Below are positions 1 to 6,923 of a DNA stretch of 9,233 nucleotides, piece after piece. The number at the start of each line of letters is the position of its first letter. The stretch's first letter is position 1. The position numbers and the translations under genes are program-made. The notes under the pieces were generated by a model. That model had not been told where the DNA came from. It saw only the letters and a program-made list of their open reading frames with translations, and made no database searches. The stretch spans positions 1 to 9,233 of the forward strand of contig DATLYF010000187.1 in the NCBI GenBank assembly GCA_035575095.1, given 5' to 3'. The DNA is from DATLYF01 sp035575095 (GTDB lineage Bacteria; Pseudomonadota; Gammaproteobacteria; Competibacterales; Competibacteraceae).

Positions 1-572
1 CGCTGCAGGACCTCCAGTCCCTCGCCGTCGGCGCCTAGCGCCGCCACCAGCCGGTCCAGCTGCCGCTCCAGGGGCGCGCGCGCCGCGGCCGTATCGGCGC
101 CGGCCAAGCGCTCGCCGAGGCGCTCCAGGGCGAACAGGTGCTGGCGCAGGTCCTCGCGCAGGAACAGATCCTGGCGCGTCAGCGTGATGAGCTCGTCCAG
201 AGCTTGCTCCAGCCGGTCCAGCAGCGGCTGCAGCCGCGGCGCCGCCGCCTCCAGGTGGGGGATGGCGCGGGCCAGGGCCAGCACCTCACGGGCTTTCTGC
301 CGCAGCGCCTCGGCCTCGCCCTGCAGTTGGAACGGGGAGCTGGCCTCGGCCACATAGGGCGCCAGCGCCGCCAGGTTGGCGGTGCGTTCGGCCAGCTCCA
401 GGGAGCGGGAGATGTCGGGCTGCACCTCCTGTTGCAGGCTCTGCAGCGCCTGCTCGGTATTGGACAGCCCGCGCCAGCCCACCGCCGCCAACACCAGGGC
501 CGCCGCGGCCAGGGTGAAAAAGGCCAGCAGCAGCCGTGCCTTGACCGTGCTCAGCAGTGCCGGCCGCGCCAT
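1..572 (-). CDS. N-terminal part of a probable TorS-like sensor histidine kinase (cut by window edge)
   Basis: The reading frame starts at an ATG at 572 and stays open to base 1, giving 190 codons without a stop. Residues about 14-33 form one hydrophobic membrane helix (RLLLAFFTLAAAALVLAAVG) after a short basic N-terminus. The rest is leucine-, glutamine- and alanine-rich and looks like an alpha-helical periplasmic bundle, as in sensor regions of the TorS type. No HAMP, His-box or ATPase domain is inside the window, so the kinase assignment rests on the neighbour: the gene starts 9 bases after an OmpR-type regulator in the same direction. A Shine-Dalgarno GAGGG (minus strand, 583-579) overlaps the regulator stop and sits 6 bases before the ATG, supporting this start and translational coupling. 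A chemoreceptor-like protein is the alternative. The ligand is unknown. Confidence 0.72.
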   Translation of the reverse strand, partial: MARPALLSTVKARLLLAFFTLAAAALVLAAVGWRGLSNTEQALQSLQQEVQPDISRSLELAERTANLAALAPYVAEASSPFQLQGEAEALRQKAREVLALARAIPHLEAAAPRLQPLLDRLEQALDELITLTRQDLFLREDLRQHLFALERLGERLAGADTAAARAPLERQLDRLVAALGADGEGLEVLQ

Positions 573-578
573 GCTTCG

Positions 579-583
579 CCCTC
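579..583 (-). promoter_or_regulatory. Shine-Dalgarno of the sensor gene, overlapping the regulator stop codon
   Basis: On the minus strand GAGGG shares bases with the TGA stop (584-582) of the response regulator and lies 6 bases before the sensor ATG at 572. The arrangement suggests coupled translation of the two-component pair and supports the chosen start. Confidence 0.6.
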
Positions 584-1328
584 AGCAGCGCGTGACGGTG
601 GCAGTGAAGACATAGCCCATACCGCGCTCGGTGCGGATGTAGCGGGGCTGGCGCGGGTTGGGCTCGATCTTGCGGCGCAGGCGCAGGATGAGCACGTCGA
701 TGGTGCGGTCGAACACCTCGCTGTCGTAGCCGCGGGTCATCTCCAGCAGTTGCTCGCGGCTGAGCACGCGGTTGGGGGCGCGCAGCAGCGCCTCCAGCAG
801 GGTGAACTCGGCATGGGTCAACGGCTCTTCGCCGCCGTCGGCGCGCAGCAACTGGCGCCGGGTGAGATCCAGCACCCAGTCGCCGAAACACAGCCGCTCG
901 CGGGCGTAGGGGTCCTCGTTGCGCGCCAGCGGCATGCTCAGCTCGGTGGAGCGGCGCAGCAGAGCGCGGATGCGGGCCAGCAGCTCGCGGTTGTGGAACG
1001 GCTTCATGAGGAAGTCGTCGGCGGCCAGCTCCAGGCCGAGGATGCGGTCGGTCTCGTCGCCCTTGCCGGTGAGCATCATGATCGGGATGGCCGAGCGGCT
1101 GCGCAGCTCGCGCGCCAGCAGCATGCCGTCCTCGCCGGCCAGGCGCAGGTCGAGGATCACCAGGGCATAGACCTCATGGGCCAGCCGCTCGCGCATGGCC
1201 TTGCCGTCGGCCACGCAGGTCACGGCATAGCCGCTGGCAGCGAGCAGATCGTGCAGCAGTTCGCGCATGGCCGGTTCGTCGTCCACCACCAGGATGGCCG
1301 GCCGGCCGGGGTCGTTGTATTCGGCCAT
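582..1328 (-). CDS. OmpR/PhoB-family DNA-binding response regulator
   Basis: The 248-residue product has the length and two-domain layout of OmpR-type regulators. Residues about 11-125 are a receiver domain: acidic pocket D16/D17, phospho-acceptor D60 in LVILDLRL, T87 in IMMLTGKGDE, and K109 in FLMKPF. Residues about 145-245 are a winged-helix DNA-binding domain (PLTHAEFTLLEALL, then RTIDVLILRLRRKIE and YIRTERGMGYVF). It should act in the cytoplasm as a transcription factor controlled by phosphorylation from the kinase encoded just downstream. The start at 1328 has no clear Shine-Dalgarno sequence, but an in-frame TGA lies 24 bases upstream with no ATG, GTG or TTG between, and later Met codons would cut into the receiver domain. 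The divergent position beside the transporter operon makes that operon a plausible target. TorR-like is possible, but the DNA-binding specificity cannot be read from the sequence. Confidence 0.95.
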   Translation of the reverse strand: MAEYNDPGRPAILVVDDEPAMRELLHDLLAASGYAVTCVADGKAMRERLAHEVYALVILDLRLAGEDGMLLARELRSRSAIPIMMLTGKGDETDRILGLELAADDFLMKPFHNRELLARIRALLRRSTELSMPLARNEDPYARERLCFGDWVLDLTRRQLLRADGGEEPLTHAEFTLLEALLRAPNRVLSREQLLEMTRGYDSEVFDRTIDVLILRLRRKIEPNPRQPRYIRTERGMGYVFTATVTRC

Positions 1329-1407
1329 GATGAGCGTGATCGTCGTGATTCAGCGGGTGCGAGTCGCGGACGGCTCCGGGTCGCGGAGCACGGGGGCCGC
1401 GCCCGCT

Positions 1408-1416
1408 ACCATACCA
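1408..1416 (-). promoter_or_regulatory. Candidate extended -10 element for the response regulator
   Basis: The minus strand reads TGGTATGGT, matching the extended -10 pattern TGnTATnnT, about 80 bases upstream of the regulator ATG. Extended -10 promoters can work without a good -35 box, and none is visible here. This is a pattern match only. Confidence 0.3.
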
Positions 1417-1517
1417 CGAGCGCGGCGCCGGCCGGCATGTCCGATGCCGCCGCCATTGCGGCCAACGCCATCCAATATCGAGTCCGGCTCGTTCTGGACC
1501 AACGAAAAACGCGCCAC

Positions 1518-1533
1518 TGGCACTATACCCGCT
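1518..1533 (+). promoter_or_regulatory. Candidate sigma-54-like (-24/-12) element before the ABC operon
   Basis: TGGCAC at 1518-1523 matches the -24 half of the sigma-54 consensus fully, and GC at 1531-1532 lies at the required 10-base distance from the GG at 1519-1520. The -12 half is CCGCT rather than TTGCA or TTGCT, so the match is partial. It lies about 85 bases before the solute-binding protein start. No sigma-54 activator gene is in the window, and the linked regulator is of OmpR type, which normally works with sigma-70. Confidence 0.22.
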
Positions 1534-1576
1534 GCGGCGACCCGCATAGCGTATGGTAAACGACCATCACCAAGGC

Positions 1577-1594
1577 CGATGCCCACGAGCATCG
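1577..1594 (+). promoter_or_regulatory. Small hairpin or dyad in the leader of the solute-binding protein gene
   Basis: CGATGC (1577-1582) and GCATCG (1589-1594) are perfect reverse complements around a 6-base loop. The stem can gain three more pairs (GGC 1574-1576 with GCC 1597-1599) across a 2-base bulge. It ends 5-10 bases before the AGGAGGA ribosome site, so it could affect translation or mRNA stability, or be an operator dyad. Confidence 0.4.
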
Positions 1595-1603
1595 CTGCCA
1601 GCG

Positions 1604-1610
1604 AGGAGGA
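1604..1610 (+). promoter_or_regulatory. Strong Shine-Dalgarno deciding the solute-binding protein start
   Basis: AGGAGGA lies 8 bases before the ATG at 1619. This favours 1619 over an in-frame ATG at 1553, which has no ribosome site and would place an uncharacteristic 22-residue extension before the signal peptide. Confidence 0.85.
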
Positions 1611-1618
1611 GCAACACT

Positions 1619-3220
1619 ATGGTCCGCATGGTCCGCAAGTTCGTCGCTTGCCTGGGACTGGCTGCCGCCTTGGCGGTCGCTGCCGGGATGCCGCCCACTG
1701 CCTTCGCCGAGCCCAAGCCAGGGGGTACCCTGGTTTGGGTTACCCAGTTCAATCCACGCCACCTGAACTCGGCGGTCCAGTCCGGCGTCGCCACCGGCAT
1801 GCCGGCCGCCCAGATCTTCGCCAGCCCGCTGCGCTACGACGACAAGTGGAATCCACAGCCGTATCTGGCAGAGAGCTGGTCGGTCGCCGCGGACGGTCTG
1901 TCGGTCACCCTGCACCTGGTGAAGAACGCGACCTTTCACGACGGCAAGCCGGTCACCTCCAAGGACGTGGCCTTCTCGGTGAAGACGGTGAAGGAGCACC
2001 ACCCCTTCAAGAGCATGTTCGAGCCGGTGACCGCGGTGGAGACGCCGGACCCATACACGGCGATCCTGCGCCTGGCCCATCCCCACCCGGCGATACTGCT
2101 GGCCATGTCGCCGGCGCTGCTGCCCATCCTGCCGGAGCACATCTACGGCGACGGACAGGATCCCAAGACCCATCCCGCCAACATGAAACCCATCGGCGCC
2201 GGGCCATTCAAAGTCGAGGAGTTCAAGTCGGGCGATTACATCACCCTGGTCCGCAACGAGAACTACTTTCTCAAGGGCAGACCCTACCTGGATCGGATCG
2301 TGGTGCGGGTGATCCCGGATGGCGCCAACCGCGCCATCACCATGGAGCGCGGTGAGGGTCACCTGCTGGCCTATGAAGACCAGCTGCGCGAGATCGCCCG
2401 GCTGCAGAAGCTCGACCACCTGGCCGTCACCGACAAGGGCTATGAGGGTGTCGGAGCGCTGGTCTGGCTGGCCTTCAATACCCGCAAGGAGCCGTTGAAC
2501 AACAAGGCGGTACGCCAGGCGATCAGCTATGCCATCGACAAGAGCTTCATCACCAAGGCGCTGATGCTGGGGCTGGGCACGCGCGCCTATGGCCCGATCG
2601 CGCCGGGCAGCCCGTTCGCGAGCAGCGCTCTGGAGCCCTACGAACTCGATCTGGACAAGGCCAATCGGCTGCTGGATGAGGCCGGGTTCAAGCGGGGTGC
2701 GGATGGCGTGCGCTTCTCGATCACCGTCGATTACATTCCCGGCTCACCCTTGCAGAAGAGCCTGGCCGAATACCTGAAGCCGCAGCTCAAGAAGATCGGC
2801 ATCCAGACCGAGCCGCGGCCGTCGCCGGACTTCCCGACCTGGGCGCAACGGGTCTCGAACCACGATTTCGATACCACCATCGACGCCGTGTTCAATTGGG
2901 GCGATCCGGTCATTGGCGTGCACCGCACCTATCTCAGCAGCAACATCCAGAAGGGGGTGATCTGGTCCAACACCCAGAGCTACGCCAACTCCCAGGTCGA
3001 CCAACTGCTGCAGCAGGCCGCGCGCGAGCTCAACCCGGATGTTCGCAAACAGCTCTACAATGAGTTCCAGCGCATCGTCGTGGACGACGCCCCCATCAGC
3101 TACCTGGCCCTCATCCCGTACCGCACCGTGTACCATCGTGGCCTGGCGAACGTGCCCGAGAACATCTGGGGCGTGATGTCGCCGCTGGATGAGGTCTATT
3201 GGGAGACACCCCCCAAATGA
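1619..3220 (+). CDS. Periplasmic solute-binding protein, family 5 (DppA/OppA type)
   Basis: The 533-residue product is a typical family 5 binding protein, which captures peptides or similar ligands in the periplasm and delivers them to the permeases encoded next. Residues 1-30 form a Sec signal peptide: basic MVRMVRK, hydrophobic core, and likely cleavage after AFA at 28-30. The family signature spans about residues 84-120 (LAESWSV, DGLSVTLHL, FHDGKPVTSKDVAFS). PIGAGPFKVEEF (191-202) and NENYF (213-217) are further family motifs, and the C-terminal lobe carries VRQAISYAIDK (298-308). It is the first gene of the operon, with the first permease starting 19 bases after its stop. It does not look like a close copy of the glutathione-binding protein GsiB. 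The ligand (peptide, opine, nickel complex or other amide) cannot be decided from the sequence. Confidence 0.95.
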   Translation: MVRMVRKFVACLGLAAALAVAAGMPPTAFAEPKPGGTLVWVTQFNPRHLNSAVQSGVATGMPAAQIFASPLRYDDKWNPQPYLAESWSVAADGLSVTLHLVKNATFHDGKPVTSKDVAFSVKTVKEHHPFKSMFEPVTAVETPDPYTAILRLAHPHPAILLAMSPALLPILPEHIYGDGQDPKTHPANMKPIGAGPFKVEEFKSGDYITLVRNENYFLKGRPYLDRIVVRVIPDGANRAITMERGEGHLLAYEDQLREIARLQKLDHLAVTDKGYEGVGALVWLAFNTRKEPLNNKAVRQAISYAIDKSFITKALMLGLGTRAYGPIAPGSPFASSALEPYELDLDKANRLLDEAGFKRGADGVRFSITVDYIPGSPLQKSLAEYLKPQLKKIGIQTEPRPSPDFPTWAQRVSNHDFDTTIDAVFNWGDPVIGVHRTYLSSNIQKGVIWSNTQSYANSQVDQLLQQAARELNPDVRKQLYNEFQRIVVDDAPISYLALIPYRTVYHRGLANVPENIWGVMSPLDEVYWETPPK

Positions 3221-3226
3221 TCCGCT

Positions 3227-3232
3227 GAGGGA
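3227..3232 (+). promoter_or_regulatory. Shine-Dalgarno deciding the start of the first permease
   Basis: GAGGGA lies 7 bases before the ATG at 3240. An upstream in-frame ATG at 3189 would overlap the binding-protein gene and add a 17-residue polar extension not expected in this family. Confidence 0.75.
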
Positions 3233-3239
3233 CACGGCT

Positions 3240-4214
3240 ATGGCTCTATTGGTATCCCTTGGGCACCGACTGCTACATGTGGTCGGCCTGCTGCTGGCGG
3301 TCCTGATCCTCAACTTCGCCCTGATCCACCTGGCGCCCGGCGACCCGGCCGAGGTCATCGCCGGCACCATGGGCGGGGTGACCGAAGAGGTTCTCGCCGA
3401 GATCCGCCGCGCCTACGGCCTCGACCAACCCTTCCACGTGCAGTTGCTGACCTATCTGGGACGGATCGCACAGGGCGACCTCGGCTACTCCTATTACTTC
3501 AACCTGCCGGTGGTGCAGCTCATCGCCGAACGGGTGCTCCCCACCCTGCTTCTGGTGCTGAGTGCCCTGATCCTGTCGGTGGTGCTGGGAACCTTTCTCG
3601 GTGTCTTGACCGCGCGCAAGCCGGAGAGCGGCTTCAGCCACCTCATCACCCTCTTTTCCCTGGCCGGGAATTCCGCGCCGGTGTTCTGGACCGGCATCGT
3701 GCTGCTGATCCTGTTCGCCTCGGTCTGGCCGATCTTTCCGGTGACCGGAATGCAGAGCGCGATCCGGGAGCCGGGCTTTCTGGCTGCCGCCCTCGACATA
3801 CTCCACCACCTGGTGCTGCCGATGCTGACTCTGGCCATCATCTACCTGGCCCAGTACAGCCGGCTGAGCCGGGCCAGCATGCTGGATGTGCTCGGCTCGG
3901 ACTACATCCGCACGGCCCGCGCCAAGGGACTGAGCGAGCGCAAGGTGATCTTCAAGCATGCGCTGCGCAACGCGGTACTGCCGGTGATCACCATGGCCGG
4001 CCTGCAGTTTGGCAACATGTTCGCCGGCGCGGTGCTGGTGGAGACGGTGTTCAACTGGCCCGGCATGGGCCGGCTGGCCTTCGAGAGCATCCTGCGCCGG
4101 GACAGCCCCACCATCCTCGGGATCTTGTTCTTCTCGGCCCTGATCGTGGTGATCGCGAACCTCTTGACCGATCTCGCCTATCGGCTGGTGGATCCGCGCA
4201 TCAAGCTGAAATGA
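3240..4214 (+). CDS. ABC transporter permease, DppB/OppB type
   Basis: The 324-residue inner-membrane protein is one half of the translocation channel, with the usual length of DppB-type permeases. It has about six membrane segments: residues about 10-30, 100-124, 135-162, 190-206, 245-268 and 292-312. Between the first two is the family's long periplasmic loop, including LAPGDPAEVIAG (31-42) and RRAYGLDQP (56-64). The cytoplasmic EAA-type loop that contacts the ATPase is at about 222-248 (YIRTARAKGLSERKVI, then ALRNAVLP), with its conserved glycine at 230. The C-terminus LAYRLVDPRIKLK is typical of the family. Its stop overlaps an ATG (ATGA at 4211) of the next reading frame, consistent with coupled translation in an operon. 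Confidence 0.96.
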   Translation: MALLVSLGHRLLHVVGLLLAVLILNFALIHLAPGDPAEVIAGTMGGVTEEVLAEIRRAYGLDQPFHVQLLTYLGRIAQGDLGYSYYFNLPVVQLIAERVLPTLLLVLSALILSVVLGTFLGVLTARKPESGFSHLITLFSLAGNSAPVFWTGIVLLILFASVWPIFPVTGMQSAIREPGFLAAALDILHHLVLPMLTLAIIYLAQYSRLSRASMLDVLGSDYIRTARAKGLSERKVIFKHALRNAVLPVITMAGLQFGNMFAGAVLVETVFNWPGMGRLAFESILRRDSPTILGILFFSALIVVIANLLTDLAYRLVDPRIKLK

Positions 4215-4217
4215 GGG
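4213..4217 (+). promoter_or_regulatory. Shine-Dalgarno deciding the start of the second permease
   Basis: GAGGG lies 8 bases before the ATG at 4226. The alternative ATG at 4211, inside the ATGA overlap with the previous stop, would add only MRAVA and has no clear ribosome site at proper distance, so 4226 is preferred. Confidence 0.6.
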
Positions 4218-4225
4218 CAGTAGCG

Positions 4226-5119
4226 ATGACGACCGTGAACCTCAACCCTGCCGGGCTGGAGCCCGCCGCGGCCGAGATCTGCCCCCCCGGGCGCGAGGCC
4301 TGGCGCATGTTCCGGCGCAATATAGCGGCTGTCGCCGGCCTCGTCATGCTGTGCACCATCGTCCTGGTGTGCGTGCTCGGCCCCGTGGTCTTCCCCGTCG
4401 ATCCCTTCGAGATCGTCTGGGCGCCCCTGACCCCGCCGGGCGAGAGCGAGTACCTGTTCGGCACCGACTATCTCGGCCGTGACGTTCTGGCGGGCATCGT
4501 ATACGGTGGCAAGGCGACCCTGGTGGTCGGCATCACCGCGGCCCTGTTGTCGGTGGTCATCGGCGTCACCATCGGCGCACTGGCCGGTTACCACGGCGGC
4601 TGGGTCGACAGCCTGATGATGCGGATCACGGAGTTCTTCCAGGTGCTGCCGGCGCTGCTGCTCGCCATGGCGCTCATCACCCTGTTCTCGCCGACACTGA
4701 CCACCATCACCGTCGCCATCGGTATCGTCAGTTGGCCGGCAGTGGCGCGGCTGGCCCGCGCCGAATTCCTGCGCATCAAGCAACTGGAGTTCGTCCGGGC
4801 GGCGCGCGCCATCAGCGCCTCTGACGCCCGCATCATCCTGCGGGTGATCCTGCCGAACGCCCTGCCGCCGCTGATCGTGATGGCCGCCCTCAACACCGGG
4901 ACTGCGATCCTGTTCGAGGCCGGCCTGAGCTTTCTCGGCCTTGGCGACCCCAGCCAGATGAGCTGGGGCATGATGATTGGCTCCAATCGGGACTACATCC
5001 TGAGCGCCTGGTGGCCCGTCACTTTGCCCGGCATCGCCATCTTCCTGACGGTGCTGAGCATCAGCCTGATCGGTGACGGCCTGAACGATGCGTTCAACCC
5101 GAAGCTGCGGGAGCGGTGA
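4226..5119 (+). CDS. ABC transporter permease, DppC/OppC type
   Basis: The 297-residue protein is the second channel subunit. A cytoplasmic N-terminal tail with EAWRMFRRN (24-32) precedes the first membrane helix (about 33-56). The DppC hallmark YLFGTDYLGRDVLAGIVYG is at about 76-94. Further helices are at about 97-121, 136-155, 158-172, 213-235 and 265-287. The EAA-type coupling loop is at about 189-215 (FVRAARAISASDARII, then ILPNALPP). The glycine usually found in this loop is Ser197 and the following Ile is Val207, a mild deviation. LSFLGLGDPSQMSWGMMI (234-251) is a strong family signature. The gene ends 4 bases before the fused ATPase gene. An earlier ATG at 4211 would extend the protein by five residues. 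Confidence 0.95.
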   Translation: MTTVNLNPAGLEPAAAEICPPGREAWRMFRRNIAAVAGLVMLCTIVLVCVLGPVVFPVDPFEIVWAPLTPPGESEYLFGTDYLGRDVLAGIVYGGKATLVVGITAALLSVVIGVTIGALAGYHGGWVDSLMMRITEFFQVLPALLLAMALITLFSPTLTTITVAIGIVSWPAVARLARAEFLRIKQLEFVRAARAISASDARIILRVILPNALPPLIVMAALNTGTAILFEAGLSFLGLGDPSQMSWGMMIGSNRDYILSAWWPVTLPGIAIFLTVLSISLIGDGLNDAFNPKLRER

Positions 5120-5123
5120 GATC

Positions 5124-6923
5124 ATGGCGAGCATGCAAGAGGGGCGGATCCTGGAAGTCCGCGATCTCAAGGTGGAGTTCGGGTCGGTGACCGCCGTGGA
5201 CGGCGTCTCCTTTCATCTGGATGCGGGCGAGACCCTGGCCATCGTCGGCGAATCGGGCTCCGGCAAGTCGGTCACCGCCATGGCGATCATGCGCCTGGTG
5301 GGGCTTGGTTCCCGCGGGCGCATCAGCGGCGGCGAGATCCTGTTTCGCAAGCCCGCCGGTACGGTGATCGACCTGGTGCAGCAGCCGGAGCCGGTGATGC
5401 GGCAGATCCGCGGCAACCAGATCTCCATGATCTTCCAGGAGCCGCTAACCAGCCTCAACCCGGTGTTCACCATCGGCGACCAGATCGCCGAGGCCATCAT
5501 GGAGCACCAGCAAAAGCCGCGGAAAGAGGCGCTGGAGCACGCCCTGGAGATGCTGGAGAAAGTCCGCATTCCCGAGGCCCGCAAGCGCCTGCACGAGTAT
5601 CCGCACCAGCTCTCGGGTGGGATGCGCCAGCGTGCGATGATCGCCATGGCACTGGCCTGCAATCCGACCATCCTCATCGCCGATGAGCCGACCACGGCGC
5701 TGGACGTGACCATCCAGGCCCAGATTCTGGGTCTGATGCGGACCCTGCAGGAGGAGCTGAACACCGCGGTCATCATCATCACCCATGACATGGGCGTGGT
5801 CGCGGAGGTGGCCGATCGCGCCCTCGTCATGTGCCGCTCCCGCCTGGTCGAGGAAGGGCCGGTGCAGGATATCTTCCAGCGTCCGCAGCACCCTTATACC
5901 CAGGCCCTGCTGCGGGCGGTGCCGCGGCTGGGGAGCATGGCCGACCGCCCGCGGCCTGAGAAATTCCCCCTGGTCGGCGCAACCCCGGAAGCGCCGCCGT
6001 CGGCCCCGGCACGGACGCCGGACTACAAGGTTCCGCCGGTACTGGAGGTGCGCGAGCTGAGCAAGCGCTTCCCCCTCAAGGGGGCCAACATCCATGCCGT
6101 GGAAAAGGTCTCCTTCACCCTGGCGCCCGGCGAGACCCTGGCCATCGTGGGCGAGAGCGGCTGCGGCAAGTCCACCCTGGGCAATATCATCCTGAAGCTG
6201 TTCGAACCCAGCTCGGGCACGATCCTGCTCGAGGGACAGGACATCACCCATCTCTCGCCCAAGCAGATGCGCCCGTACCGGCGCCAGATGCAGATGATCT
6301 TCCAGGATCCCTTCGCCAGTCTCGATCCGCGGCGCACCGTGGGCGCGTCGGTCGCCGAGCCGCTGATCGTCCACGGGATGGCCAAGGGGCAGGCGCTGCA
6401 GGAGCGCGTCGCCGCCCTGTTCCGGCAGGTGGGTCTGGAGCCGCAGCACCAGCAGCGCTTCCCTCACCAGTTCTCCGGCGGCCAGCGGCAGCGGATCTGC
6501 ATCGCCCGGGCACTCGCCCTCAATCCCAAGCTGGTGATCGCCGACGAATCGGTGTCGGCCCTGGATGTCTCGATCCAGGCCCAGGTCATCAATCTGATGA
6601 TGGACCTGCAGCAGGAACTGGGGCTGTCCTATCTCTTCATCTCCCACGACATGGCCGTGGTGGAACGCATCAGCCATCGGGTCGCGGTCATGTTCCTCGG
6701 GCAGATCGTCGAAATCGGCCCCCGCCAGGCGGTGTTCGGCAACCCGCAGCATCCCTACACCCGCAAACTGCTCGCGGCGGTGCCCATCGCCGATCCCTGC
6801 CAGCGCCGGCAGCGGGCGCTGCTCACCGGCGATATCCCCAGCCCCATCCGCGCCATCGGCGACGAGCCGCAGCCGGTGCAGATGCGCGAGGTGGAGAGCG
6901 GCCATTTCGTGGCGGCGGCGTAA
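5124..6923 (+). CDS. Fused double ATPase of a peptide-type ABC importer (GsiA/YejF-like)
   Basis: One 599-residue protein carries both ATPase domains that are separate in DppD and DppF. First domain: Walker A GESGSGKS (42-49), Q105, signature LSGGMRQR (163-170), Walker B ending D187-E188, switch His221. A proline-rich linker is at about 272-304. Second domain: GESGCGKS (343-350), Q394, FSGGQRQR (450-457), D474-E475, His508. Each domain is followed by the PQHPYT motif (255-260, 541-546) of the oligopeptide ATPase tail. The stretch from about 503 to 555 (HDMAVVERISHRVAVM, QIVEIGP, PYTRKLLAAVP) closely resembles what I recall of E. coli GsiA. All catalytic motifs are present in both halves, so both sites should be active. 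The ATG at 5124 lies 4 bases after the permease stop, with GGGAG 10 bases before it; ATG 5133 is a weaker alternative. Confidence 0.97.
   Translation: MASMQEGRILEVRDLKVEFGSVTAVDGVSFHLDAGETLAIVGESGSGKSVTAMAIMRLVGLGSRGRISGGEILFRKPAGTVIDLVQQPEPVMRQIRGNQISMIFQEPLTSLNPVFTIGDQIAEAIMEHQQKPRKEALEHALEMLEKVRIPEARKRLHEYPHQLSGGMRQRAMIAMALACNPTILIADEPTTALDVTIQAQILGLMRTLQEELNTAVIIITHDMGVVAEVADRALVMCRSRLVEEGPVQDIFQRPQHPYTQALLRAVPRLGSMADRPRPEKFPLVGATPEAPPSAPARTPDYKVPPVLEVRELSKRFPLKGANIHAVEKVSFTLAPGETLAIVGESGCGKSTLGNIILKLFEPSSGTILLEGQDITHLSPKQMRPYRRQMQMIFQDPFASLDPRRTVGASVAEPLIVHGMAKGQALQERVAALFRQVGLEPQHQQRFPHQFSGGQRQRICIARALALNPKLVIADESVSALDVSIQAQVINLMMDLQQELGLSYLFISHDMAVVERISHRVAVMFLGQIVEIGPRQAVFGNPQHPYTRKLLAAVPIADPCQRRQRALLTGDIPSPIRAIGDEPQPVQMREVESGHFVAAA

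Larger units (their letters stand above)
1407..1558. repeat. Outward-facing inverted 8-mer pair GTATGGTA
   Basis: GTATGGTA occurs on the plus strand at 1551-1558 and on the minus strand at 1414-1407. Each copy points toward the gene on its side, 60 and 78 bases before the start codons at 1619 and 1328. They could be matching -10 regions of divergent promoters or a shared operator. Chance occurrence is possible for an 8-mer. Confidence 0.4.
1329..1618. other. Divergent intergenic region between the two-component system and the ABC operon
   Basis: These 290 bases separate two genes transcribed away from each other and should hold both promoters. It contains runs with lower GC than the flanking genes (around 1470-1480, 1500-1530 and 1545-1575). 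Visible elements, listed separately, are an outward-facing inverted pair of GTATGGTA, a TGGCAC/GC element, a small hairpin, and the Shine-Dalgarno of the solute-binding protein gene. No convincing TTGACA-type -35 box was found at standard spacing for either direction. No small gene with a ribosome site was seen. Confidence 0.75.

Noticed and set aside
138..1559. A 473-codon plus-strand open frame
   Set aside because: It lies antisense to the response regulator and sensor genes, is rich in Q, G, H and R as expected of a shadow of a GC-rich gene, and has no recognisable domain or ribosome site.
1619..1710. Lipoprotein signal in the binding protein (Cys11 after FVA)
   Set aside because: The Cys lies at the start of the hydrophobic core rather than its end, so a lipobox is not supported; cleavage after AFA (28-30) fits better.
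1523..2419. A 298-codon minus-strand open frame over the binding-protein gene and its leader
   Set aside because: It overlaps a family 5 binding protein with clear signature motifs; no domain is recognisable in the antisense product.
4211..4225. Start of the second permease at the ATGA overlap (4211)
   Set aside because: It has no well-spaced ribosome site, whereas GAGGG lies 8 bases before the ATG at 4226. The difference is only five residues and cannot be fully excluded.
4178..5170. A 330-codon minus-strand open frame over the second permease
   Set aside because: The permease on the plus strand is clearly real by motifs and context, and the antisense product resembles no protein family.
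5445..6905. A 486-codon minus-strand open frame
   Set aside because: It is the antisense shadow of the fused ATPase, whose motifs are complete; the composition (H, Q, D, R rich) is typical of a shadow.
5124..6923. Iron-sulfur cluster in the ATPase tails, as reported for some DppD-type ATPases
   Set aside because: The tails contain only isolated cysteines (C236, C559), not a four-Cys cluster.
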